64,000 bases of DNA, taken from positions 1,995,001 to 2,059,000 of the forward strand of contig JARFJB010000967.1 in the NCBI GenBank assembly GCA_036346205.1, in the 5' to 3' direction. The position numbers and the translations under genes are program-made. Every line of letters starts with the position of its first letter. Position 1 is the first letter of the stretch. Source of the stretch: Vesta saturnalis. Taxonomy: Eukaryota; Arthropoda; Insecta; Coleoptera; Lampyridae. The notes beneath the pieces are model-generated. The model did no database searches. It saw nothing but the letters and a program-made list of their open reading frames with translations, and had not been told where the DNA came from. Positions 42,091 to 53,039 of this stretch are shown here, piece by piece.

Positions 42091-44096
42091 TCGAAATAGT
42101 GAAAACTGAGTTTTATACAGAATTTTCCGTAGAATTTAATGGCGTGCTCAGTTTTCCCCACAAAAAGTAAGTTTCTCAGCAATAAACCAAAGTTTTGTTT
42201 TTTAATGCAACACCCTATATATTTTTTTATTATATAATACACCTTTCAAAAAATATATATAATGTGGCCCCTGTTTTGCTTTATTAACCTCAAAAATAAA
42301 TGTTACGTTAATTTAACATTTTGATGATATAGTTGGTCATGAAACCTATAAACTCGTATTTTCTTGAACTTCCAAGATATGTTTGAGTATTAAAAAAGGG
42401 CTACTAGATTCTTACTGCTATATTAAAATTATAAATATGTAAATACGCGATTATAATAAATCTAAGGACTTTTACGCAGAAATGCAAAAATAATAATAAA
42501 AAATCATGCAAATTAGGTACAGTAGTTTTTGAAACATATTCAAACTGGCAATTTTTTTTTAATTTGGGTAAAATGCATCTTACAACTTCAGAAAAAAATA
42601 TTAATGGCAATAAAACTTATAAAGAATACCATTTATCTAAATTTGTAAGTAGGCTGGGCCTAGCATGATTCTCTAAACGCAATTGACCTATCATATCTGA
42701 TTAAAATTATGTTTGTGCAACAATCGCTTTGTTCAATGTGCAAATATGGCAGAAAATCAAAGTTTTGAAAACTTTGAAAAATGTGATATGCTGATTTGCT
42801 TTGGTCAGAGTAATGAAATCGCCTACGCAGCAATAAATTTGTATTTTAACAAGTACATGTAGTTTTGATAATTTTGATAATTAAATAACTTTACATCTAT
42901 GTAGGTTTCCAGAACGGAGACAACCCAGTAAAATCACGTTTTGTAGATTAAAAAGAAATTTAATTAATTATGGATCATTTTCTAAACCCCGGTCAGAAAA
43001 AATATAATAAATAAAATTGAGAGAATTATGAGATTACCGTTTTAGCCACTGTAGAGGGTAATCCTATAAGTTCTTGCAGAACTATAGAAAGTAGTATTGG
43101 AGTTTCGAAAACAAGAACCCAAAGAATGCTTCGCTACTATAAATATAGACCATGTAAATTTAGGCTTGTTCAACATCTACATCCTATGCGACGCTGAACG
43201 TAGGATAATATTTTGCAATTGGTACTTAAACATGTTAAATATAGTACGCAATTTGGGAAGAAATATCATATGGTCAGACGAAACACATTTTAGCGGTTAG
43301 GGTGTTTTAAAGAGGCACAATAGCAGATTCTGGTCTCAAGAACCAACACCAAATATTTCCCCAAAGACAACAAGCACGATTTGGACTATACGTTTCCTGT
43401 TGTATATTAAGATCAAAAATAAAATTGTACATCTTCGAAGAGAACTTATCCGCTCCTGTATATTTGGACATTTTAGAAATAGGAATGTCATCTAATAATT
43501 CAAGCACAACGGTGCTTGAATTATTAGATGGCATTCCTTTAGCTCGCTTGAACTAAATTAATTTCCAACAGGATGGAGCCCCAGCGCAAATTATACGACT
43601 GTTTTTGGAAAACAATTTTGATAATAGATGGATTGGCACTAATGGGCCGATAAGGTAGCCTCCTAGGTCTCCGGACTTGTCAGTCTTAGATTCCTTTTTA
43701 TGGGATTACCTGTAAAATAAAATATACCTAACTCAGTATGACAACATTGAACGTTTGACAAAAGTAGTTAGAGAAGCTTTCAGACATTTATAAGATAACG
43801 CAGAATAGTAATCTGTTCGAACATTCCTTTTAGTAATTTATATTAGGCTTGTAAAGTTATAGATAGTAAATTAGCGTAACATTCATTTTTGAGGTTAATA
43901 ATGCAAAAGAACATAATATATATTTTTTTAAAGCTGAGAGTAAGCTCTATTATATAATAAAAAATATACAGGGTTTTCCATTTCAAAAACAAAACTTTGG
44001 TTTATTGCGAAGAAACTGACTTTTTGTGGGGAAAACTATGCATGCCTCTAAATTATATGGAAAATTCTGTATAAAACCCACTTTTTACCATTTCGA
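42091..44096 (+). mobile_element. 2.0-kb mariner-like element inside the ISL2EU right TIR
   Basis: TA lies on both sides (42,089-42,090 and 44,097-44,098). The ends are tcgaaatagtgaaaa on the left and the mirror ttttaccatttcga on the right, and the inverted similarity continues for about 130 bp (for instance acttttt.gtggggaaaact and caaagttttg). The TIR text outside continues the interrupted host TIR exactly as predicted from the intact left TIR. Confidence 0.85.
43010..43800 (+). pseudogene. Mariner-like transposase relic
   Basis: A helix-turn-helix part (VLATVEGNPISSCRTIESS, SKTRTQRMLRYY), WSDETHFSG with the first Asp (about 43,274), FQQDGAPAQ with the second (about 43,567), and PPRSPDLSVLDSFLWDYL near 43,660-43,712 with the third. 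Frameshifts and stops break it into pieces. The sequence near 43,490-43,540 contains an inverted pair (atctaataattcaagcac and gtgcttgaattattagat) that forms a perfect local hairpin. Confidence 0.8.
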
Positions 44097-44246
44097 TAAA
44101 TTACAAATTACAAGTGCTTAAAGTGTGCAAATTTTGAACTTCGCCCTGTGTCTCAAATACTAATAGGTCTATGACAATTCTTTCTTTCTTTCTTTCGTTT
44201 CACGAAAAAATGGAACAGGGTCACGAAAACCGCAAATGAGATACGC
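44097..44246 (-). repeat. Right TIR of the ISL2EU-like element, outer part
   Basis: Matches the reverse complement of 21,642-21,745, including tttcgtttcacgaaaaa and caaatactaatagg. Confidence 0.8.
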
Positions 44247-44742
44247 TACAATTTCAACCAAAATGGGACACAGTTTATAGTAGAGAAAATAGAAACGGAG
44301 GATTTAGGCGAACCATCGTCACATAACTCATCTCAACCGGATATTTTCGAAGAAAAAGTACAAGAAGAAAACCATCCTGATAATTTGAACACAGAGAGAT
44401 CAAGAAAATACTATGATAAAACTAAGACAGTCGAGAAAAAAAAGTTACACATGAAAAAGTTATTGGCATTTTAAATAAACGGGCAGAAGGGTGCACAAAA
44501 ACTTTAGGAACAATTGGAGGGTCTGTAAAATCACGAAACCATCCAAATAGAACATTTTTCGACAGCATAATTGAAACAATTGTGACTTTTCGTACTGCTT
44601 TAGCTGTCAGAGAAAAAACAGAATTATTAAAAGTAATTTCTGAATTAGAGTTACAAGCATTTGCGAAACAAGAAAGAGTGAGACAGAACCCTGATTTTTT
44701 ACAAAATATTTTTTCACAAATGAATCAACTTTTACTAGACAA
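44247..44742 (+). pseudogene. MADF-domain protein of the Harbinger element, 3' part
   Basis: From TACAAT at 44,247 the frame reads YNFNQNGTQFIVEKIETED and on through an acidic, Ser-rich linker to about 44,470, then in another phase ETIVTFRTALAVREKTELLK and ISELELQAFAKQ, a pattern like the BESS-type C-terminus of MADF proteins. It resumes in the phase left at 21,641. The end runs into the next insertion. Confidence 0.5.
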
Positions 44743-45255
44743 GGTACGTTTAATAGTCATAACCGTCACTTCTGGGCAGAGGAAAATCCATAGGTTAAAC
44801 ATGTAACGCAAGATCAACATGATTTTAAGTTGAATGTATGGGCTACATCAATAGGCAACCGCCTCGTTGCATACCAAATTTTTATGGAAATTGAAATGGT
44901 GATTTTTACTATGACTTTTTGGATAATCGTTTATTTCCGCTATTAGAAGATTTGCCTCTTGATCTACGAAGAAATATGGTGCTCCACCTCATTTCAGTAG
45001 ACAAGCTAGAAGATAGCTTAAGGATCATTTTCCAAATCGTTGGATTGGTCCAGGTCTTGCTGCTCCTATCAGTTAAAGAAAAAGTATATGCAAGCGAAAT
45101 AAATTCCATTGAAGAACTTCAAGCAAGAGTTGAAAATAACTTAAGAATGTTAACTTAAGAACGACGGTCACACGAAAGGGCTATGTTTTCACTAGAAAAA
45201 CGTTTACGATTATGTATTCGTGAAAATGGTGGGCATTTCGAACATTTAATGTAAA
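44743..45255 (+). pseudogene. Fragment of another mariner-like transposase
   Basis: In several frames the text gives NRHFWAEENPH, FKLNVWATSIGNRLVAYQIF, DNRLFPLLEDLPLDLRR, RWIGPGLAAPIS-like text, KEKVYASEINSIEELQARVE and RLRLCIRENGGHFEHLM, the second half of an IS630 transposase and its usual C-terminus. The first half, including the first catalytic Asp, is absent. No TIRs were found. Confidence 0.7.
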
Positions 45256-45589
45256 AACCCACACCTGCTTATTAATTTTTTTTTTTCTGTTTCTTTTGTG
45301 TTATTCGTTGTTTTTTTAATTGTTTCCTTTGTCAGTTCTGTGTCATACAATTAAAACCTTTATTAAGTTCTAAATAATTTACAATATTTGTACCTCATAG
45401 TTGTTTCTGAAACAATCATTATTCCCTGAGGTAGTTCGTTCTCGGGCATGAAAATTATTGTTTAATTTTAAAATAACTTATTAATTCGGTCAGCATTACT
45501 TGCTAAAACCTCAAATAACTCCAAAACCAGTCATTTTTTTACTTTCAACAAGAGTATCGTTTTTGTGGAAAAAAAATCCTACGTAACCT
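45256..45589. other. Anonymous AT-rich DNA
   Basis: No gene or element end recognised. Confidence 0.5.
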
Positions 45590-46920
45590 ACCCAGCCCAT
45601 GCCTCCAACTATTCGCAAACATATACAACAAGTGCTTAACCCTATCTTACTTCCCGACGGATTGGAAATCGGCCTCCACCGTCATGATACCAATACCTCA
45701 CGCAGACCTAACCTCACCTAATTCCTACAGACCCATATCCCTCCTGAGTTGCCTCGGAAAATGCTTCGAGAAAATTCTAGCCAGGCGTTCAGGGAACACC
45801 TAGAATTTAACGACCTCCTTCCCAACAGCCAATTCGGCTTCAGCCCAAACCGAACGTGTCACGATCCCTTGTTGTAGCTGCTTACCGAGACCACCAGAGC
45901 ATTCAACCATAAGCAATTCAATCTGGCTGTGTTCTTGGATATTAAGCAAGCATCTTTCAGGGTCTGGCACGCCGGCTTTCTCACAAAAAATCCGAAACCT
46001 TTACATTCCCGACCCCTTCTCCAAACTCCTGCTTTCGTTCCTGGACAATCGATCGGTCAGGGTGAAAGTAGGGAAAGACCTCTCAGACCCTTTCCAACCC
46101 ACAGCAGCCGTTCCGCAAGGTTCTGCTTTAGCCCCCATCCTTTACACCATCTTTGCTTCAGATATCCCTCAAGTTACCCAACCCGGAGTAGTCGTTGCGC
46201 AGTTTGCAGATGACACCGCTTTCTGGTCGGTTAATCGAAACAGCGAAACGGCCTCCAACTGCATGTTCAAAACCCTTCGGAGCTTTTCCAACTGGGCCAA
46301 CCGATGGAGACTCTCCATTAACCCCTCCAAAACCCAAGCAATCATTTTCCGCCACCCTAGTTACGTCGAAGACAAATTCCCAAACTTATCCTCCAGAAAC
46401 GTCTCCCTCGCCATTAACCAAGAGAGAATCCCCCTTCAAGACCAAATCACATACCTAGGTATCCTATTCACCAGATAGCTTAATTGGCTCCCCGATGTTA
46501 GGAAAACACTTAACCTACTGGGCGCCCTCCGGGGTGGATTCAGAGGTTGCCACCCCAAAACACTCCAACACACATATAAAACTTACATCCGCCCTGTTAT
46601 GGATTTCCGAGTACTAATATACACAAACATTAACCCTAACTACCTTTCCTCTATAGCATCCTGTGAACGCCGAATATTTAGACGTATACACGGGCTACCC
46701 TTCAGGTACCCCAGCAACCTCACAACACAACACGCAAACATACCACCAATCACAAACAGAATCCAAACTCTTCAAAAAAACTTTGCACACAAAAGAATTT
46801 TTGGCGATACCATCCCAACCAAAGAAATCATCACAACTTCCTACACCTACCAACCTCCCAAATTGTTTGGAAAATTGTTTAAAAAATATTTTTTTTGCAA
46901 AAAATTAAAAATATCCCCAT
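45590..46920 (+). pseudogene. LINE reverse transcriptase fragment (Jockey-like)
   Basis: In shifting frames: NSYRPISLLSCLGKCFEKIL near 45,722, NRSVRVKVGKDLSDPF, AVPQGSALAPILYTIFASDI, and QFADDTAFW with the catalytic Asp pair (about 46,200), then a C-terminal thumb and tail to 46,920. It lacks the endonuclease part, so it is 5'-truncated. Codons are distinctly C-rich (many ccc, cct and acc) compared with all neighbours, so it comes from a LINE family with its own composition. It ends in an A-rich tract. Confidence 0.8.
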
Positions 46921-47121
46921 AAAAAAATTTTGAGGACAAAATAAGTGGCAATCCTCCTTTAGCGAGGCTCCTATACAAAATATTAGAAATTCGTCAACAC
47001 TATATTTTATGACCTTATCAAAGGTATTTGTGGTCTAAATTTCATTGAGGTATCTTAAACGGTTTCATATATAATAAAAAAGGATTTTTGGGACCACCTT
47101 TACAGGGCCGTATCTTCTTAA
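46921..47121. other. Repeat-derived DNA flanking piggyBac
   Basis: The text ataataaaaaaggattt..gtatcttcttaa before the piggyBac has a near copy on its far side (about 49,500-49,535), so the target was itself repetitive, or part of it was duplicated. Confidence 0.4.
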
Positions 47122-49463
47122 CCCTAGAATGGTAACCATTGTAAATTTTACGACTGCGACTCGGATTAACTCGTACTGTCACGTAGTTGGTCGGAAATCA
47201 GAGTTGAACACTGTTGCCATTGATGAGTACGGTTGTAACCTTAAACTCGACCTCGTGTTCTTAAAAATTGGCTTTTTAAGTAAGTGGTCGTAATATTTAC
47301 GTGGGTTACCGTTACTGTAACTTTTTGTGGGTATATTGAAATAGTAAAGTGCGGGTTAAATTTAGTACGGCGGAAAAGTAGATAGACAGTAGACCGCTGA
47401 CAGCATAGGAACTGCAAAATGAAATACAGTATATCGGGAAGGATTGATTGATGTAGAAAGTGACGAAAGTGGCAGTGAAAATGAGGATTATGGATATTGA
47501 AGATTCAGAATCAGACTATGTAGTATCAGATGAAGAGGACGACGGCTTTGATGATGAAGCGGGTACAAGTAAGAAAAGAACACGAACCAAATCAAATAGT
47601 ACTACTTCAAAACAGCACAATAAAATTGCAAAGGTGACTAGTATAAATGAAATAGAGATGTCTACAATATTCAATGAAGAACCGTTTGAAACAAGTAGTA
47701 TGTTTCATCATGCTTCTGACGCCATTTCATAGGTGCAGCTGATGCTATTACAGACAACACTACTATCCATAGGGGTGCTGCAACCAAAAAACACAATCAA
47801 TATCTCAGGTTAGCCTAAAGGAGAAAAATGGTCATCGCTGGTCAACAGTGGCGAAGAAAGTAACTTGAACACCCAAGAGAAATATATACCATGTAATTCC
47901 AGGAGCAAAGGATGCCACTAAAACAGCATTCACGCCCCTTAGTGCATTTAAATAATTTATAACAGATTCAAAGATCGATGCTATTGTTACACATACTGGC
48001 ACATAAATTCATATTAGATCGGTGAACTATAAAAACCCTAATAAATCAACTGTTTCTAAAACGAATGCTACTGAAATAAAGGCCTTAGGCTTATTATATT
48101 TTGCAGCAGCTATGAAAAACAATCATTTACCAACTGCGGAGTTATTCGATGATAAGCTCTGTGGTTCTAGCTATAAAGCATCTATAAGTGAAGGTAGATT
48201 TCGTTTCTTAATAAATTGTTTAAGATTCGATGATTAGAAGACTAGAGACCAGAGAAAACAGTCAGATGCCTTTGCAGGTATTCGTGACATATGGAATGAA
48301 TTTACACAACATTGTAATGATTTACATAAGCATTGAACATATGTCACCATTGACGAACAGTTAATAGGTTTCAGAGGATGTTGCCCATTTGGTATGTTTA
48401 TACCCAACAAATCTGCTAAGTATGAACTTAAAATTGTTATGGTCTGTGACGTGAGTGCTTAATATATGATACATGTGGTTCCATACTTGGGAAAATGAAC
48501 CCAAACTAATGGTATGCCACTAGGGGAATATTTTATGGAAACTTTAACTAAAATGATACATAATTCGAATAGAAACGTAACCATGGACAATTGGTTTACG
48601 TCAATAAAACTGGCAGATGACCTACTAAAGGATCCATACAACGTAACACTGCTTGGTACCCTTCGATTAAATAAGCGGGAAATACCTCCGGAGACGCTGA
48701 ACCTTAGAAAACGTCCAGCTGGTGATGCAAAACACTGCTTTGACAATTAAAAGAATCTCTTGTCTTACAAGGCTAATCGTAACAAATATGTACTGATTTT
48801 ATACACTATGCATCCGAGTAGCGAAGGTACTGCGGGAAAACCAGCAATGATCCAGTCTTATAACTCCACTAAAGACGCAGTGGACACTTTTGATCAAATG
48901 TGTAGCCATGTGAGCGCCAACAGGAAAACTAGACGTTGGCCACTCTGTATTTTTATGGTATGTTAAATATGGTTAGTGTCAATTCCCATGTGATATATTA
49001 CCAGAATGCAGTTAAGAACGGACTGAAACTAATGAACCGGAGACTTTTCATGAAACAACTGCACCAAAATTTGTCAAGCCCCTGGATGGCCGAACGTCTG
49101 AAGATAAAAACTTTGCGATCATCAGTTCGTGAAATAATTAAAACTGATTTACCCACATCTATTCAGGGGGCACAAGTGACACCTGCACTTCCCAAAAGAA
49201 GCATATGTTCCATTTGTCCTGCGAAAAAAAGACGAATGACAACTAATTCTTGCAACAGTTGCCGACGACCATATTGCTGAGAACATCCTCAATATTATTT
49301 GTCAATTGTCCTACAAATGTAAAATAATTACAAATATTTATGAGTAAATCTGTTTAATAAAGCTTATTCTATGAACTTGTGTATTTTTTACCGATTAAAA
49401 CCAAATCATATAAGTTTCATTGGGTACCAAAATGGCGACTCGTAATTTTTACGATGGTTACCT
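47122..49463 (+). mobile_element. piggyBac-type transposon, about 2.3 kb
   Basis: The left end reads CCCTAGAATGGTAACCATTG directly after TTAA (47,118-47,121); the CCCTAG start and TTAA target are diagnostic of piggyBac. The right end, read inward on the other strand, gives AGGTAACCATCGTAAAAATT next to TTAA (49,464-49,467), so its outermost about 8 bases are lost. The length fits the family. Confidence 0.85.
47430..49280 (+). pseudogene. piggyBac transposase (DDE_Tnp_1_7), broken
   Basis: An acidic N-terminus (SDEEDDGFDDE) with a basic patch, then ATEIKALGLLYFAAAMKNN, SEGRFRFLINCLRFDD, VTIDEQLIGFRG-like text near 48,349, NVTMDNWFTSIKLADDLL with a catalytic Asp (about 48,580), STKDAVDTFDQMC with the other (about 48,880), and a C-terminal cysteine-rich finger (SICPAKKRRMTTNSCNSCRR). 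The pieces lie in different frames with stops near 48,237, 48,336 and 48,748. Confidence 0.88.
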
Positions 49464-49739
49464 TTAACGTATATGTAAATAAGGTTACCGTTTCAGAGAT
49501 AATAAAAAAAGGACAGTATCTTCTTAAGGAGGTATTTTCGGACTCATGTTTATTAACCAAACTAACGTTATTTTTAATATTCTATTTAGAAATTAGTGGA
49601 ACGTTTTTTGAAACACCCTGTATAATTTAGATGTATTCAACAATACATAAAAAATAAATAAAGGTTATGTTTCTTAATGTTTTATTTTTATTTAAATAAC
49701 ATAAATAAAAGGAATAAGTTAATTATTAGACAATTTAAT
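49281..49739. other. Spacer with repeat-derived text
   Basis: Contains the end of piggyBac and a mariner-like terminus (aaacaccctgtataattta near 49,610). No gene. Confidence 0.45.
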
Positions 49740-50700
49740 TGTCTGTTTCTCTAACATGCTTTGCTTACCATGATATGCTTCTTCGTCTACTGTTAAAATA
49801 ATATTTAAATTGATCTCGAATTTGAAAAACTTCCGTTGATGAATTACCGCCGGTGTATCTAAGATTTATAAAATTATCTGCTGGCATTTTACATCCAAGT
49901 CACTTTCTGATATAATCGATGGCGTTGAAACTCGTAACAGATTATGTAAACAACAAACTACCATTATAGTAAGATCTAATGTTGAAGGGTTCACCCCAAT
50001 AGATGTACAAAAAATTCGAAGTGCTTGACATAATATTCCAAAGGCGTTTTCTGTCGTTCTTCTTGCACGACCCAGACGATAGTTGAATATGCGTTTACCA
50101 ATATCACTATTTTCTTGGTCTCTTGGATAAGATCCTAAAACGTGACAAATGGCTTTTAACACATCACCAATAGTTATGCTAATATGATTATGAGAAATTG
50201 GGTAGTTAAAAGCCATTGATCGAAATTATTCCATAGTTGCAAGATATCTCCGAAGTGGATAGAAATTTGTTAGTATTTGAGGTACCTACATACAGATAAA
50301 TAATATACCGTAACTAACAGCGTCAGGCCAAGCCGTTGGTAAGCAGAAATTGGTTCGTTAACGAATGTATTTGAAGTTTTGTTGTATCATTTTCTATATT
50401 TGAAAATACTTGAAAAAACTGTGCTTTTGAAAGTATAAAGTATTGATGGAATTTATTTTATCATTCATTAAATATCTTGTAATTAATACGTTGTGGCAAC
50501 ATTCCTTTTTTCTACATTCAAGTATTTTATTAATGTTATTACTTCGACGTTGTGATTTTAGCAAACTTAGTAATAACGCCTCATCATCGTCTGCTTCTAA
50601 TAAAAGATTTGCTACGACACACATAGCATTTTCGAAAACAGCCATTGTCAGTAAAGAGTAAACGCTACTGAATTTCGTTAAAAAGGTAGACCTCACCGCA
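49740..50700 (-). pseudogene. Harbinger transposase remains, internally deleted
   Basis: Reading leftward: MAVFENAMCVVANLLLEADD (from about 50,643), the usual N-terminal helices; then, after a gap, IFNYRLGRARRTTENAFGIL and CCLHNLLR (50,216-49,900), the C-terminal RNase H motif with the catalytic Glu and the following helix. The middle, with the first two catalytic Asp residues, is missing: only about 180 bp separate the pieces. Together with the MADF gene it identifies the outer element as PIF/Harbinger. Confidence 0.75.
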
Positions 50701-50704
50701 GTAA

Positions 50705-50757
50705 TTAATCGACGCGTCTAATCCCACCGATTAAACGCAAAGATAGACCGTACCTTA
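50705..50757 (-). repeat. Right end of Harbinger-like element
   Basis: On the minus strand ggtacggtctatctttgcg, related to the left end at 21,010. TTA follows directly on the plus strand. Confidence 0.5.
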
Positions 50758-51499
50758 CCATTAGTGTTCCGCAGTAGTAAAACTAAGCGACACTCACATC
50801 GGAACTTGTGGCCTCCGCCGTTTCCCCAGTTCGCTACAGGTATATTTATATTGCTTTGGAAAAGAAAGCTTAAATGTGAACATAGTAGCAAAAAATACAA
50901 AGTTCCTTGATTTACAAAATGGTTTTCTTTTTTAAAGTAATATAAATGTTATTTTAGCACACTAGGAATATGACGTACGCTAAAACATAAGCCTTAGCAA
51001 ACATCACAGGTTCTCTATTTATTGCTTACTGAGACAGTGAGAAAAAACCTAGCAGAGTGACTAAAGATAACGCCACATGGGTATCGTTTTACATGTGAAA
51101 CAGGCAGTAAGGTTTGTATCAAGGAATCCTAAAATGATCCGACGAAATTCAGTGGTGTGGTCGTATGGGTTTAACAAAATTTTCCGGGTTAGCAAGACTG
51201 ATCTTCCTAATCCGTTAAAACAAATTGCAGGCGCTATCCTGTTTTTAAATTTGGCCAGACATACATAAATCATACGGTAAAAGCACATCTTAAGGCAGGG
51301 AGAATATAGTAGTCTCCTTGAATTCACCCCCTACGATTGATGGTCTCCCCATCACCGAATCGGATTAGGAAATCATAATGCTTCAAAAACACTATAGACA
51401 GTAGTGTAGGTATGTGGGTTTTAATCCACATACGGAAATTACATTTGTAAGAGAGAGATAGCATTATAGAAAATTCATCGAAGAGTGAGAGAGGCTAAT
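50758..51499. other. Anonymous DNA, no gene seen
   Basis: Facing open frames at 51,061-51,327 and 51,077-51,268 occupy the same bases and have no recognisable motif. Confidence 0.5.
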
Positions 51500-52270
51500 G
51501 ATGGTTTAGATCTTGGGTACGACTTGTTTCTTAGTTAAATCGTTTGTTTACAGACTAAGGCGTGCCCAGGTTTATATCACCGCTAAAGCGAGAATTCGTT
51601 TCCATGATTACCACAGTTGTAAGGTGTTTCACAAGTTTCTTTTATCGGCTAAGTCCTTCTCCACTAACAAGGATTGGATCAAATCTGGGCTAAAGTAGAG
51701 TCGTGTTTTTCAACTAAAGTAGAAGGGGGTTATTACCCACTAAAAAGGACTGGTTCATATTTTGGTTAAGCGTTTGCTGTTCATCTAAAGAGGGTTCTTA
51801 TCTCGACTAAGTGTGTCTCAACTAAAAGGATTAGTCTTTTGGCTAAGGTTGTATTTCTCAGCCAGAGAGCTAGTTCATATTTCGGTTAAATTAGTCCGCT
51901 AAAGGGTGTTGACTGAGGAGCTGTTTCACAGCTAAAGTGTCCTTACTTCAACTAAGTGACTCCACTAAAGGTCGGTGCATATCTTTGTAAGAGGGGGTTC
52001 GTATCTCGTCTGTAAAGGGTTCCCTACCGCGGTTAAGTGACTCCCCTAAAGGTTGGTGCATATCTTGGTTAGAGGGGGTTCTTATCTCGCTTACGTGTGT
52101 CTCCACTAAAAGGGCCAATCCATATCTTGCTAACGTTGAATTTGTTTCTCAACTAAAGGGAGTTATTATCTCAGTGCAAAAGGAATACATTCATATCTTG
52201 CCTGTTAGTTTCTCAGTTAAGTGGGGTTATTATCTCGAATAAGTGTCTCTACAGGTTAAGGCCAAGTCAC
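51500..52270 (+). repeat. Degenerate minisatellite, unit roughly 60-70 bp
   Basis: Recurring words appear in the order ctaaaggt.ggtgcatatctt, gttagagggggttcttatctcg, taagtgtgtctc.actaaaa (for example near 51,965-52,020 and 52,035-52,110, and looser copies from 51,660). Units are heavily diverged, and the words aactaaag and ttatctcg drift in spacing. No coding function is seen. Confidence 0.75.
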
Positions 52271-52980
52271 GGTGAAGTCACACGCATGTAAAGCTCAGGT
52301 TAAGGTCCGGTTAATGTCAGGTTCATAGAACCAATTCTTGGAAACGAGATTATCTAAAATGTATGACTCATATGTAGCGAGTTTTCAAGTTATAACCAAT
52401 CGGATGAAAATAGATACACGTGTATGCCGTTTTAGATAAACAAACAGCAAATAGATAAAAGTGGCTAGTTAAACAGGAAAAATTTTCTACCAGAAATTGT
52501 TTTCGCACATACAAAGCTTGGTAAGAGAAAATATGATCTAAGATGAGGGATATCTAAGATGAGCACATCTATACTAAATGAAAAATAAGAATACAAGGTT
52601 CATTTAGGTCTACAATTAGGATGGCAAAGAAGTAAACAACCTCCAAACAGAGCATCTATGTATACCATGTCACTCTGTTCTATGTTATCCTGTTACCCTG
52701 TTCTGTCCATTCCATGTACAACGTGTTGTCTGTTTATGTACTCCAATTGACTTATTAACCTGTTAGATGCTTTAACCTAGAAAAAAGTTCTCTAAAAATT
52801 AACCATGAATTATTCACCTAAAGTTGAACCATTCCTTTGAAACGAGATGGTCGAAGATCAGAAGTGCAATCTCCAAGAAGCAAATCTATGATCTAAAAGT
52901 AGAACCAATTTTCAGAAATTTATGACACATCGATGCGCAAGTGTATGTGAATTATGCAAGTTATAACCTGTCGGGTAACA
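52271..52980. other. Anonymous DNA before the LINE
   Basis: No gene recognised. A run of caggttaaggtc-like words at 52,255-52,325 may be the last trace of the minisatellite. Confidence 0.5.
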
Positions 52981-53039
52981 ATAATAATAATAATAGTAAT
53001 TCTCGTTAGAACACTATATCTGTAGTAAATTCTTTCTCC

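Larger units (their letters stand above)
21642..44246 (+). mobile_element. IS5/ISL2EU-like DNA transposon, itself split by two later insertions
   Basis: TIRs of about 800 bp (21,642-22,436, and 41,336-42,088 continuing at 44,097-44,246) flank a DDE transposase with a SWIM zinc finger. The hexamer TACAAT directly precedes the left end (21,636-21,641) and directly follows the right end (44,247-44,252), and it sits in the same reading frame of the MADF gene on both sides, which supports it as target duplication. Removing the Polinton and the internal mariner leaves about 4.2 kb. The family label is from memory of the domain set (DDE_Tnp_4-type nuclease plus SWIM) and may need refinement. Confidence 0.7.
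21009..50757. mobile_element. Harbinger-like element enlarged to about 29.7 kb by nested insertions
   Basis: The left end, ggtacgttctatctcttgcg from 21010, and the right end read on the other strand from about 50757, ggtacggtctatctttgcg, are clearly related, as are ttagacgacgcgt and ttagacgcgtcg further in. Just inside lie, on the left, a plus-strand MADF-domain gene and, on the right, a minus-strand Harbinger transposase relic: the two proteins that autonomous PIF/Harbinger elements encode. A TTA next to each end fits the 3-bp duplication of this superfamily. Everything between the two genes belongs to later insertions. It remains possible that the two ends come from two separate Harbinger copies. 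Confidence 0.55.

Noticed and set aside
49464..49535. TTAA at 49,532 as the right end of piggyBac, because cttcttaa occurs on both sides
   Set aside because: No piggyBac end sequence adjoins it, whereas the TTAA at 49,464 directly follows the mirrored ggtaacc inner TIR.
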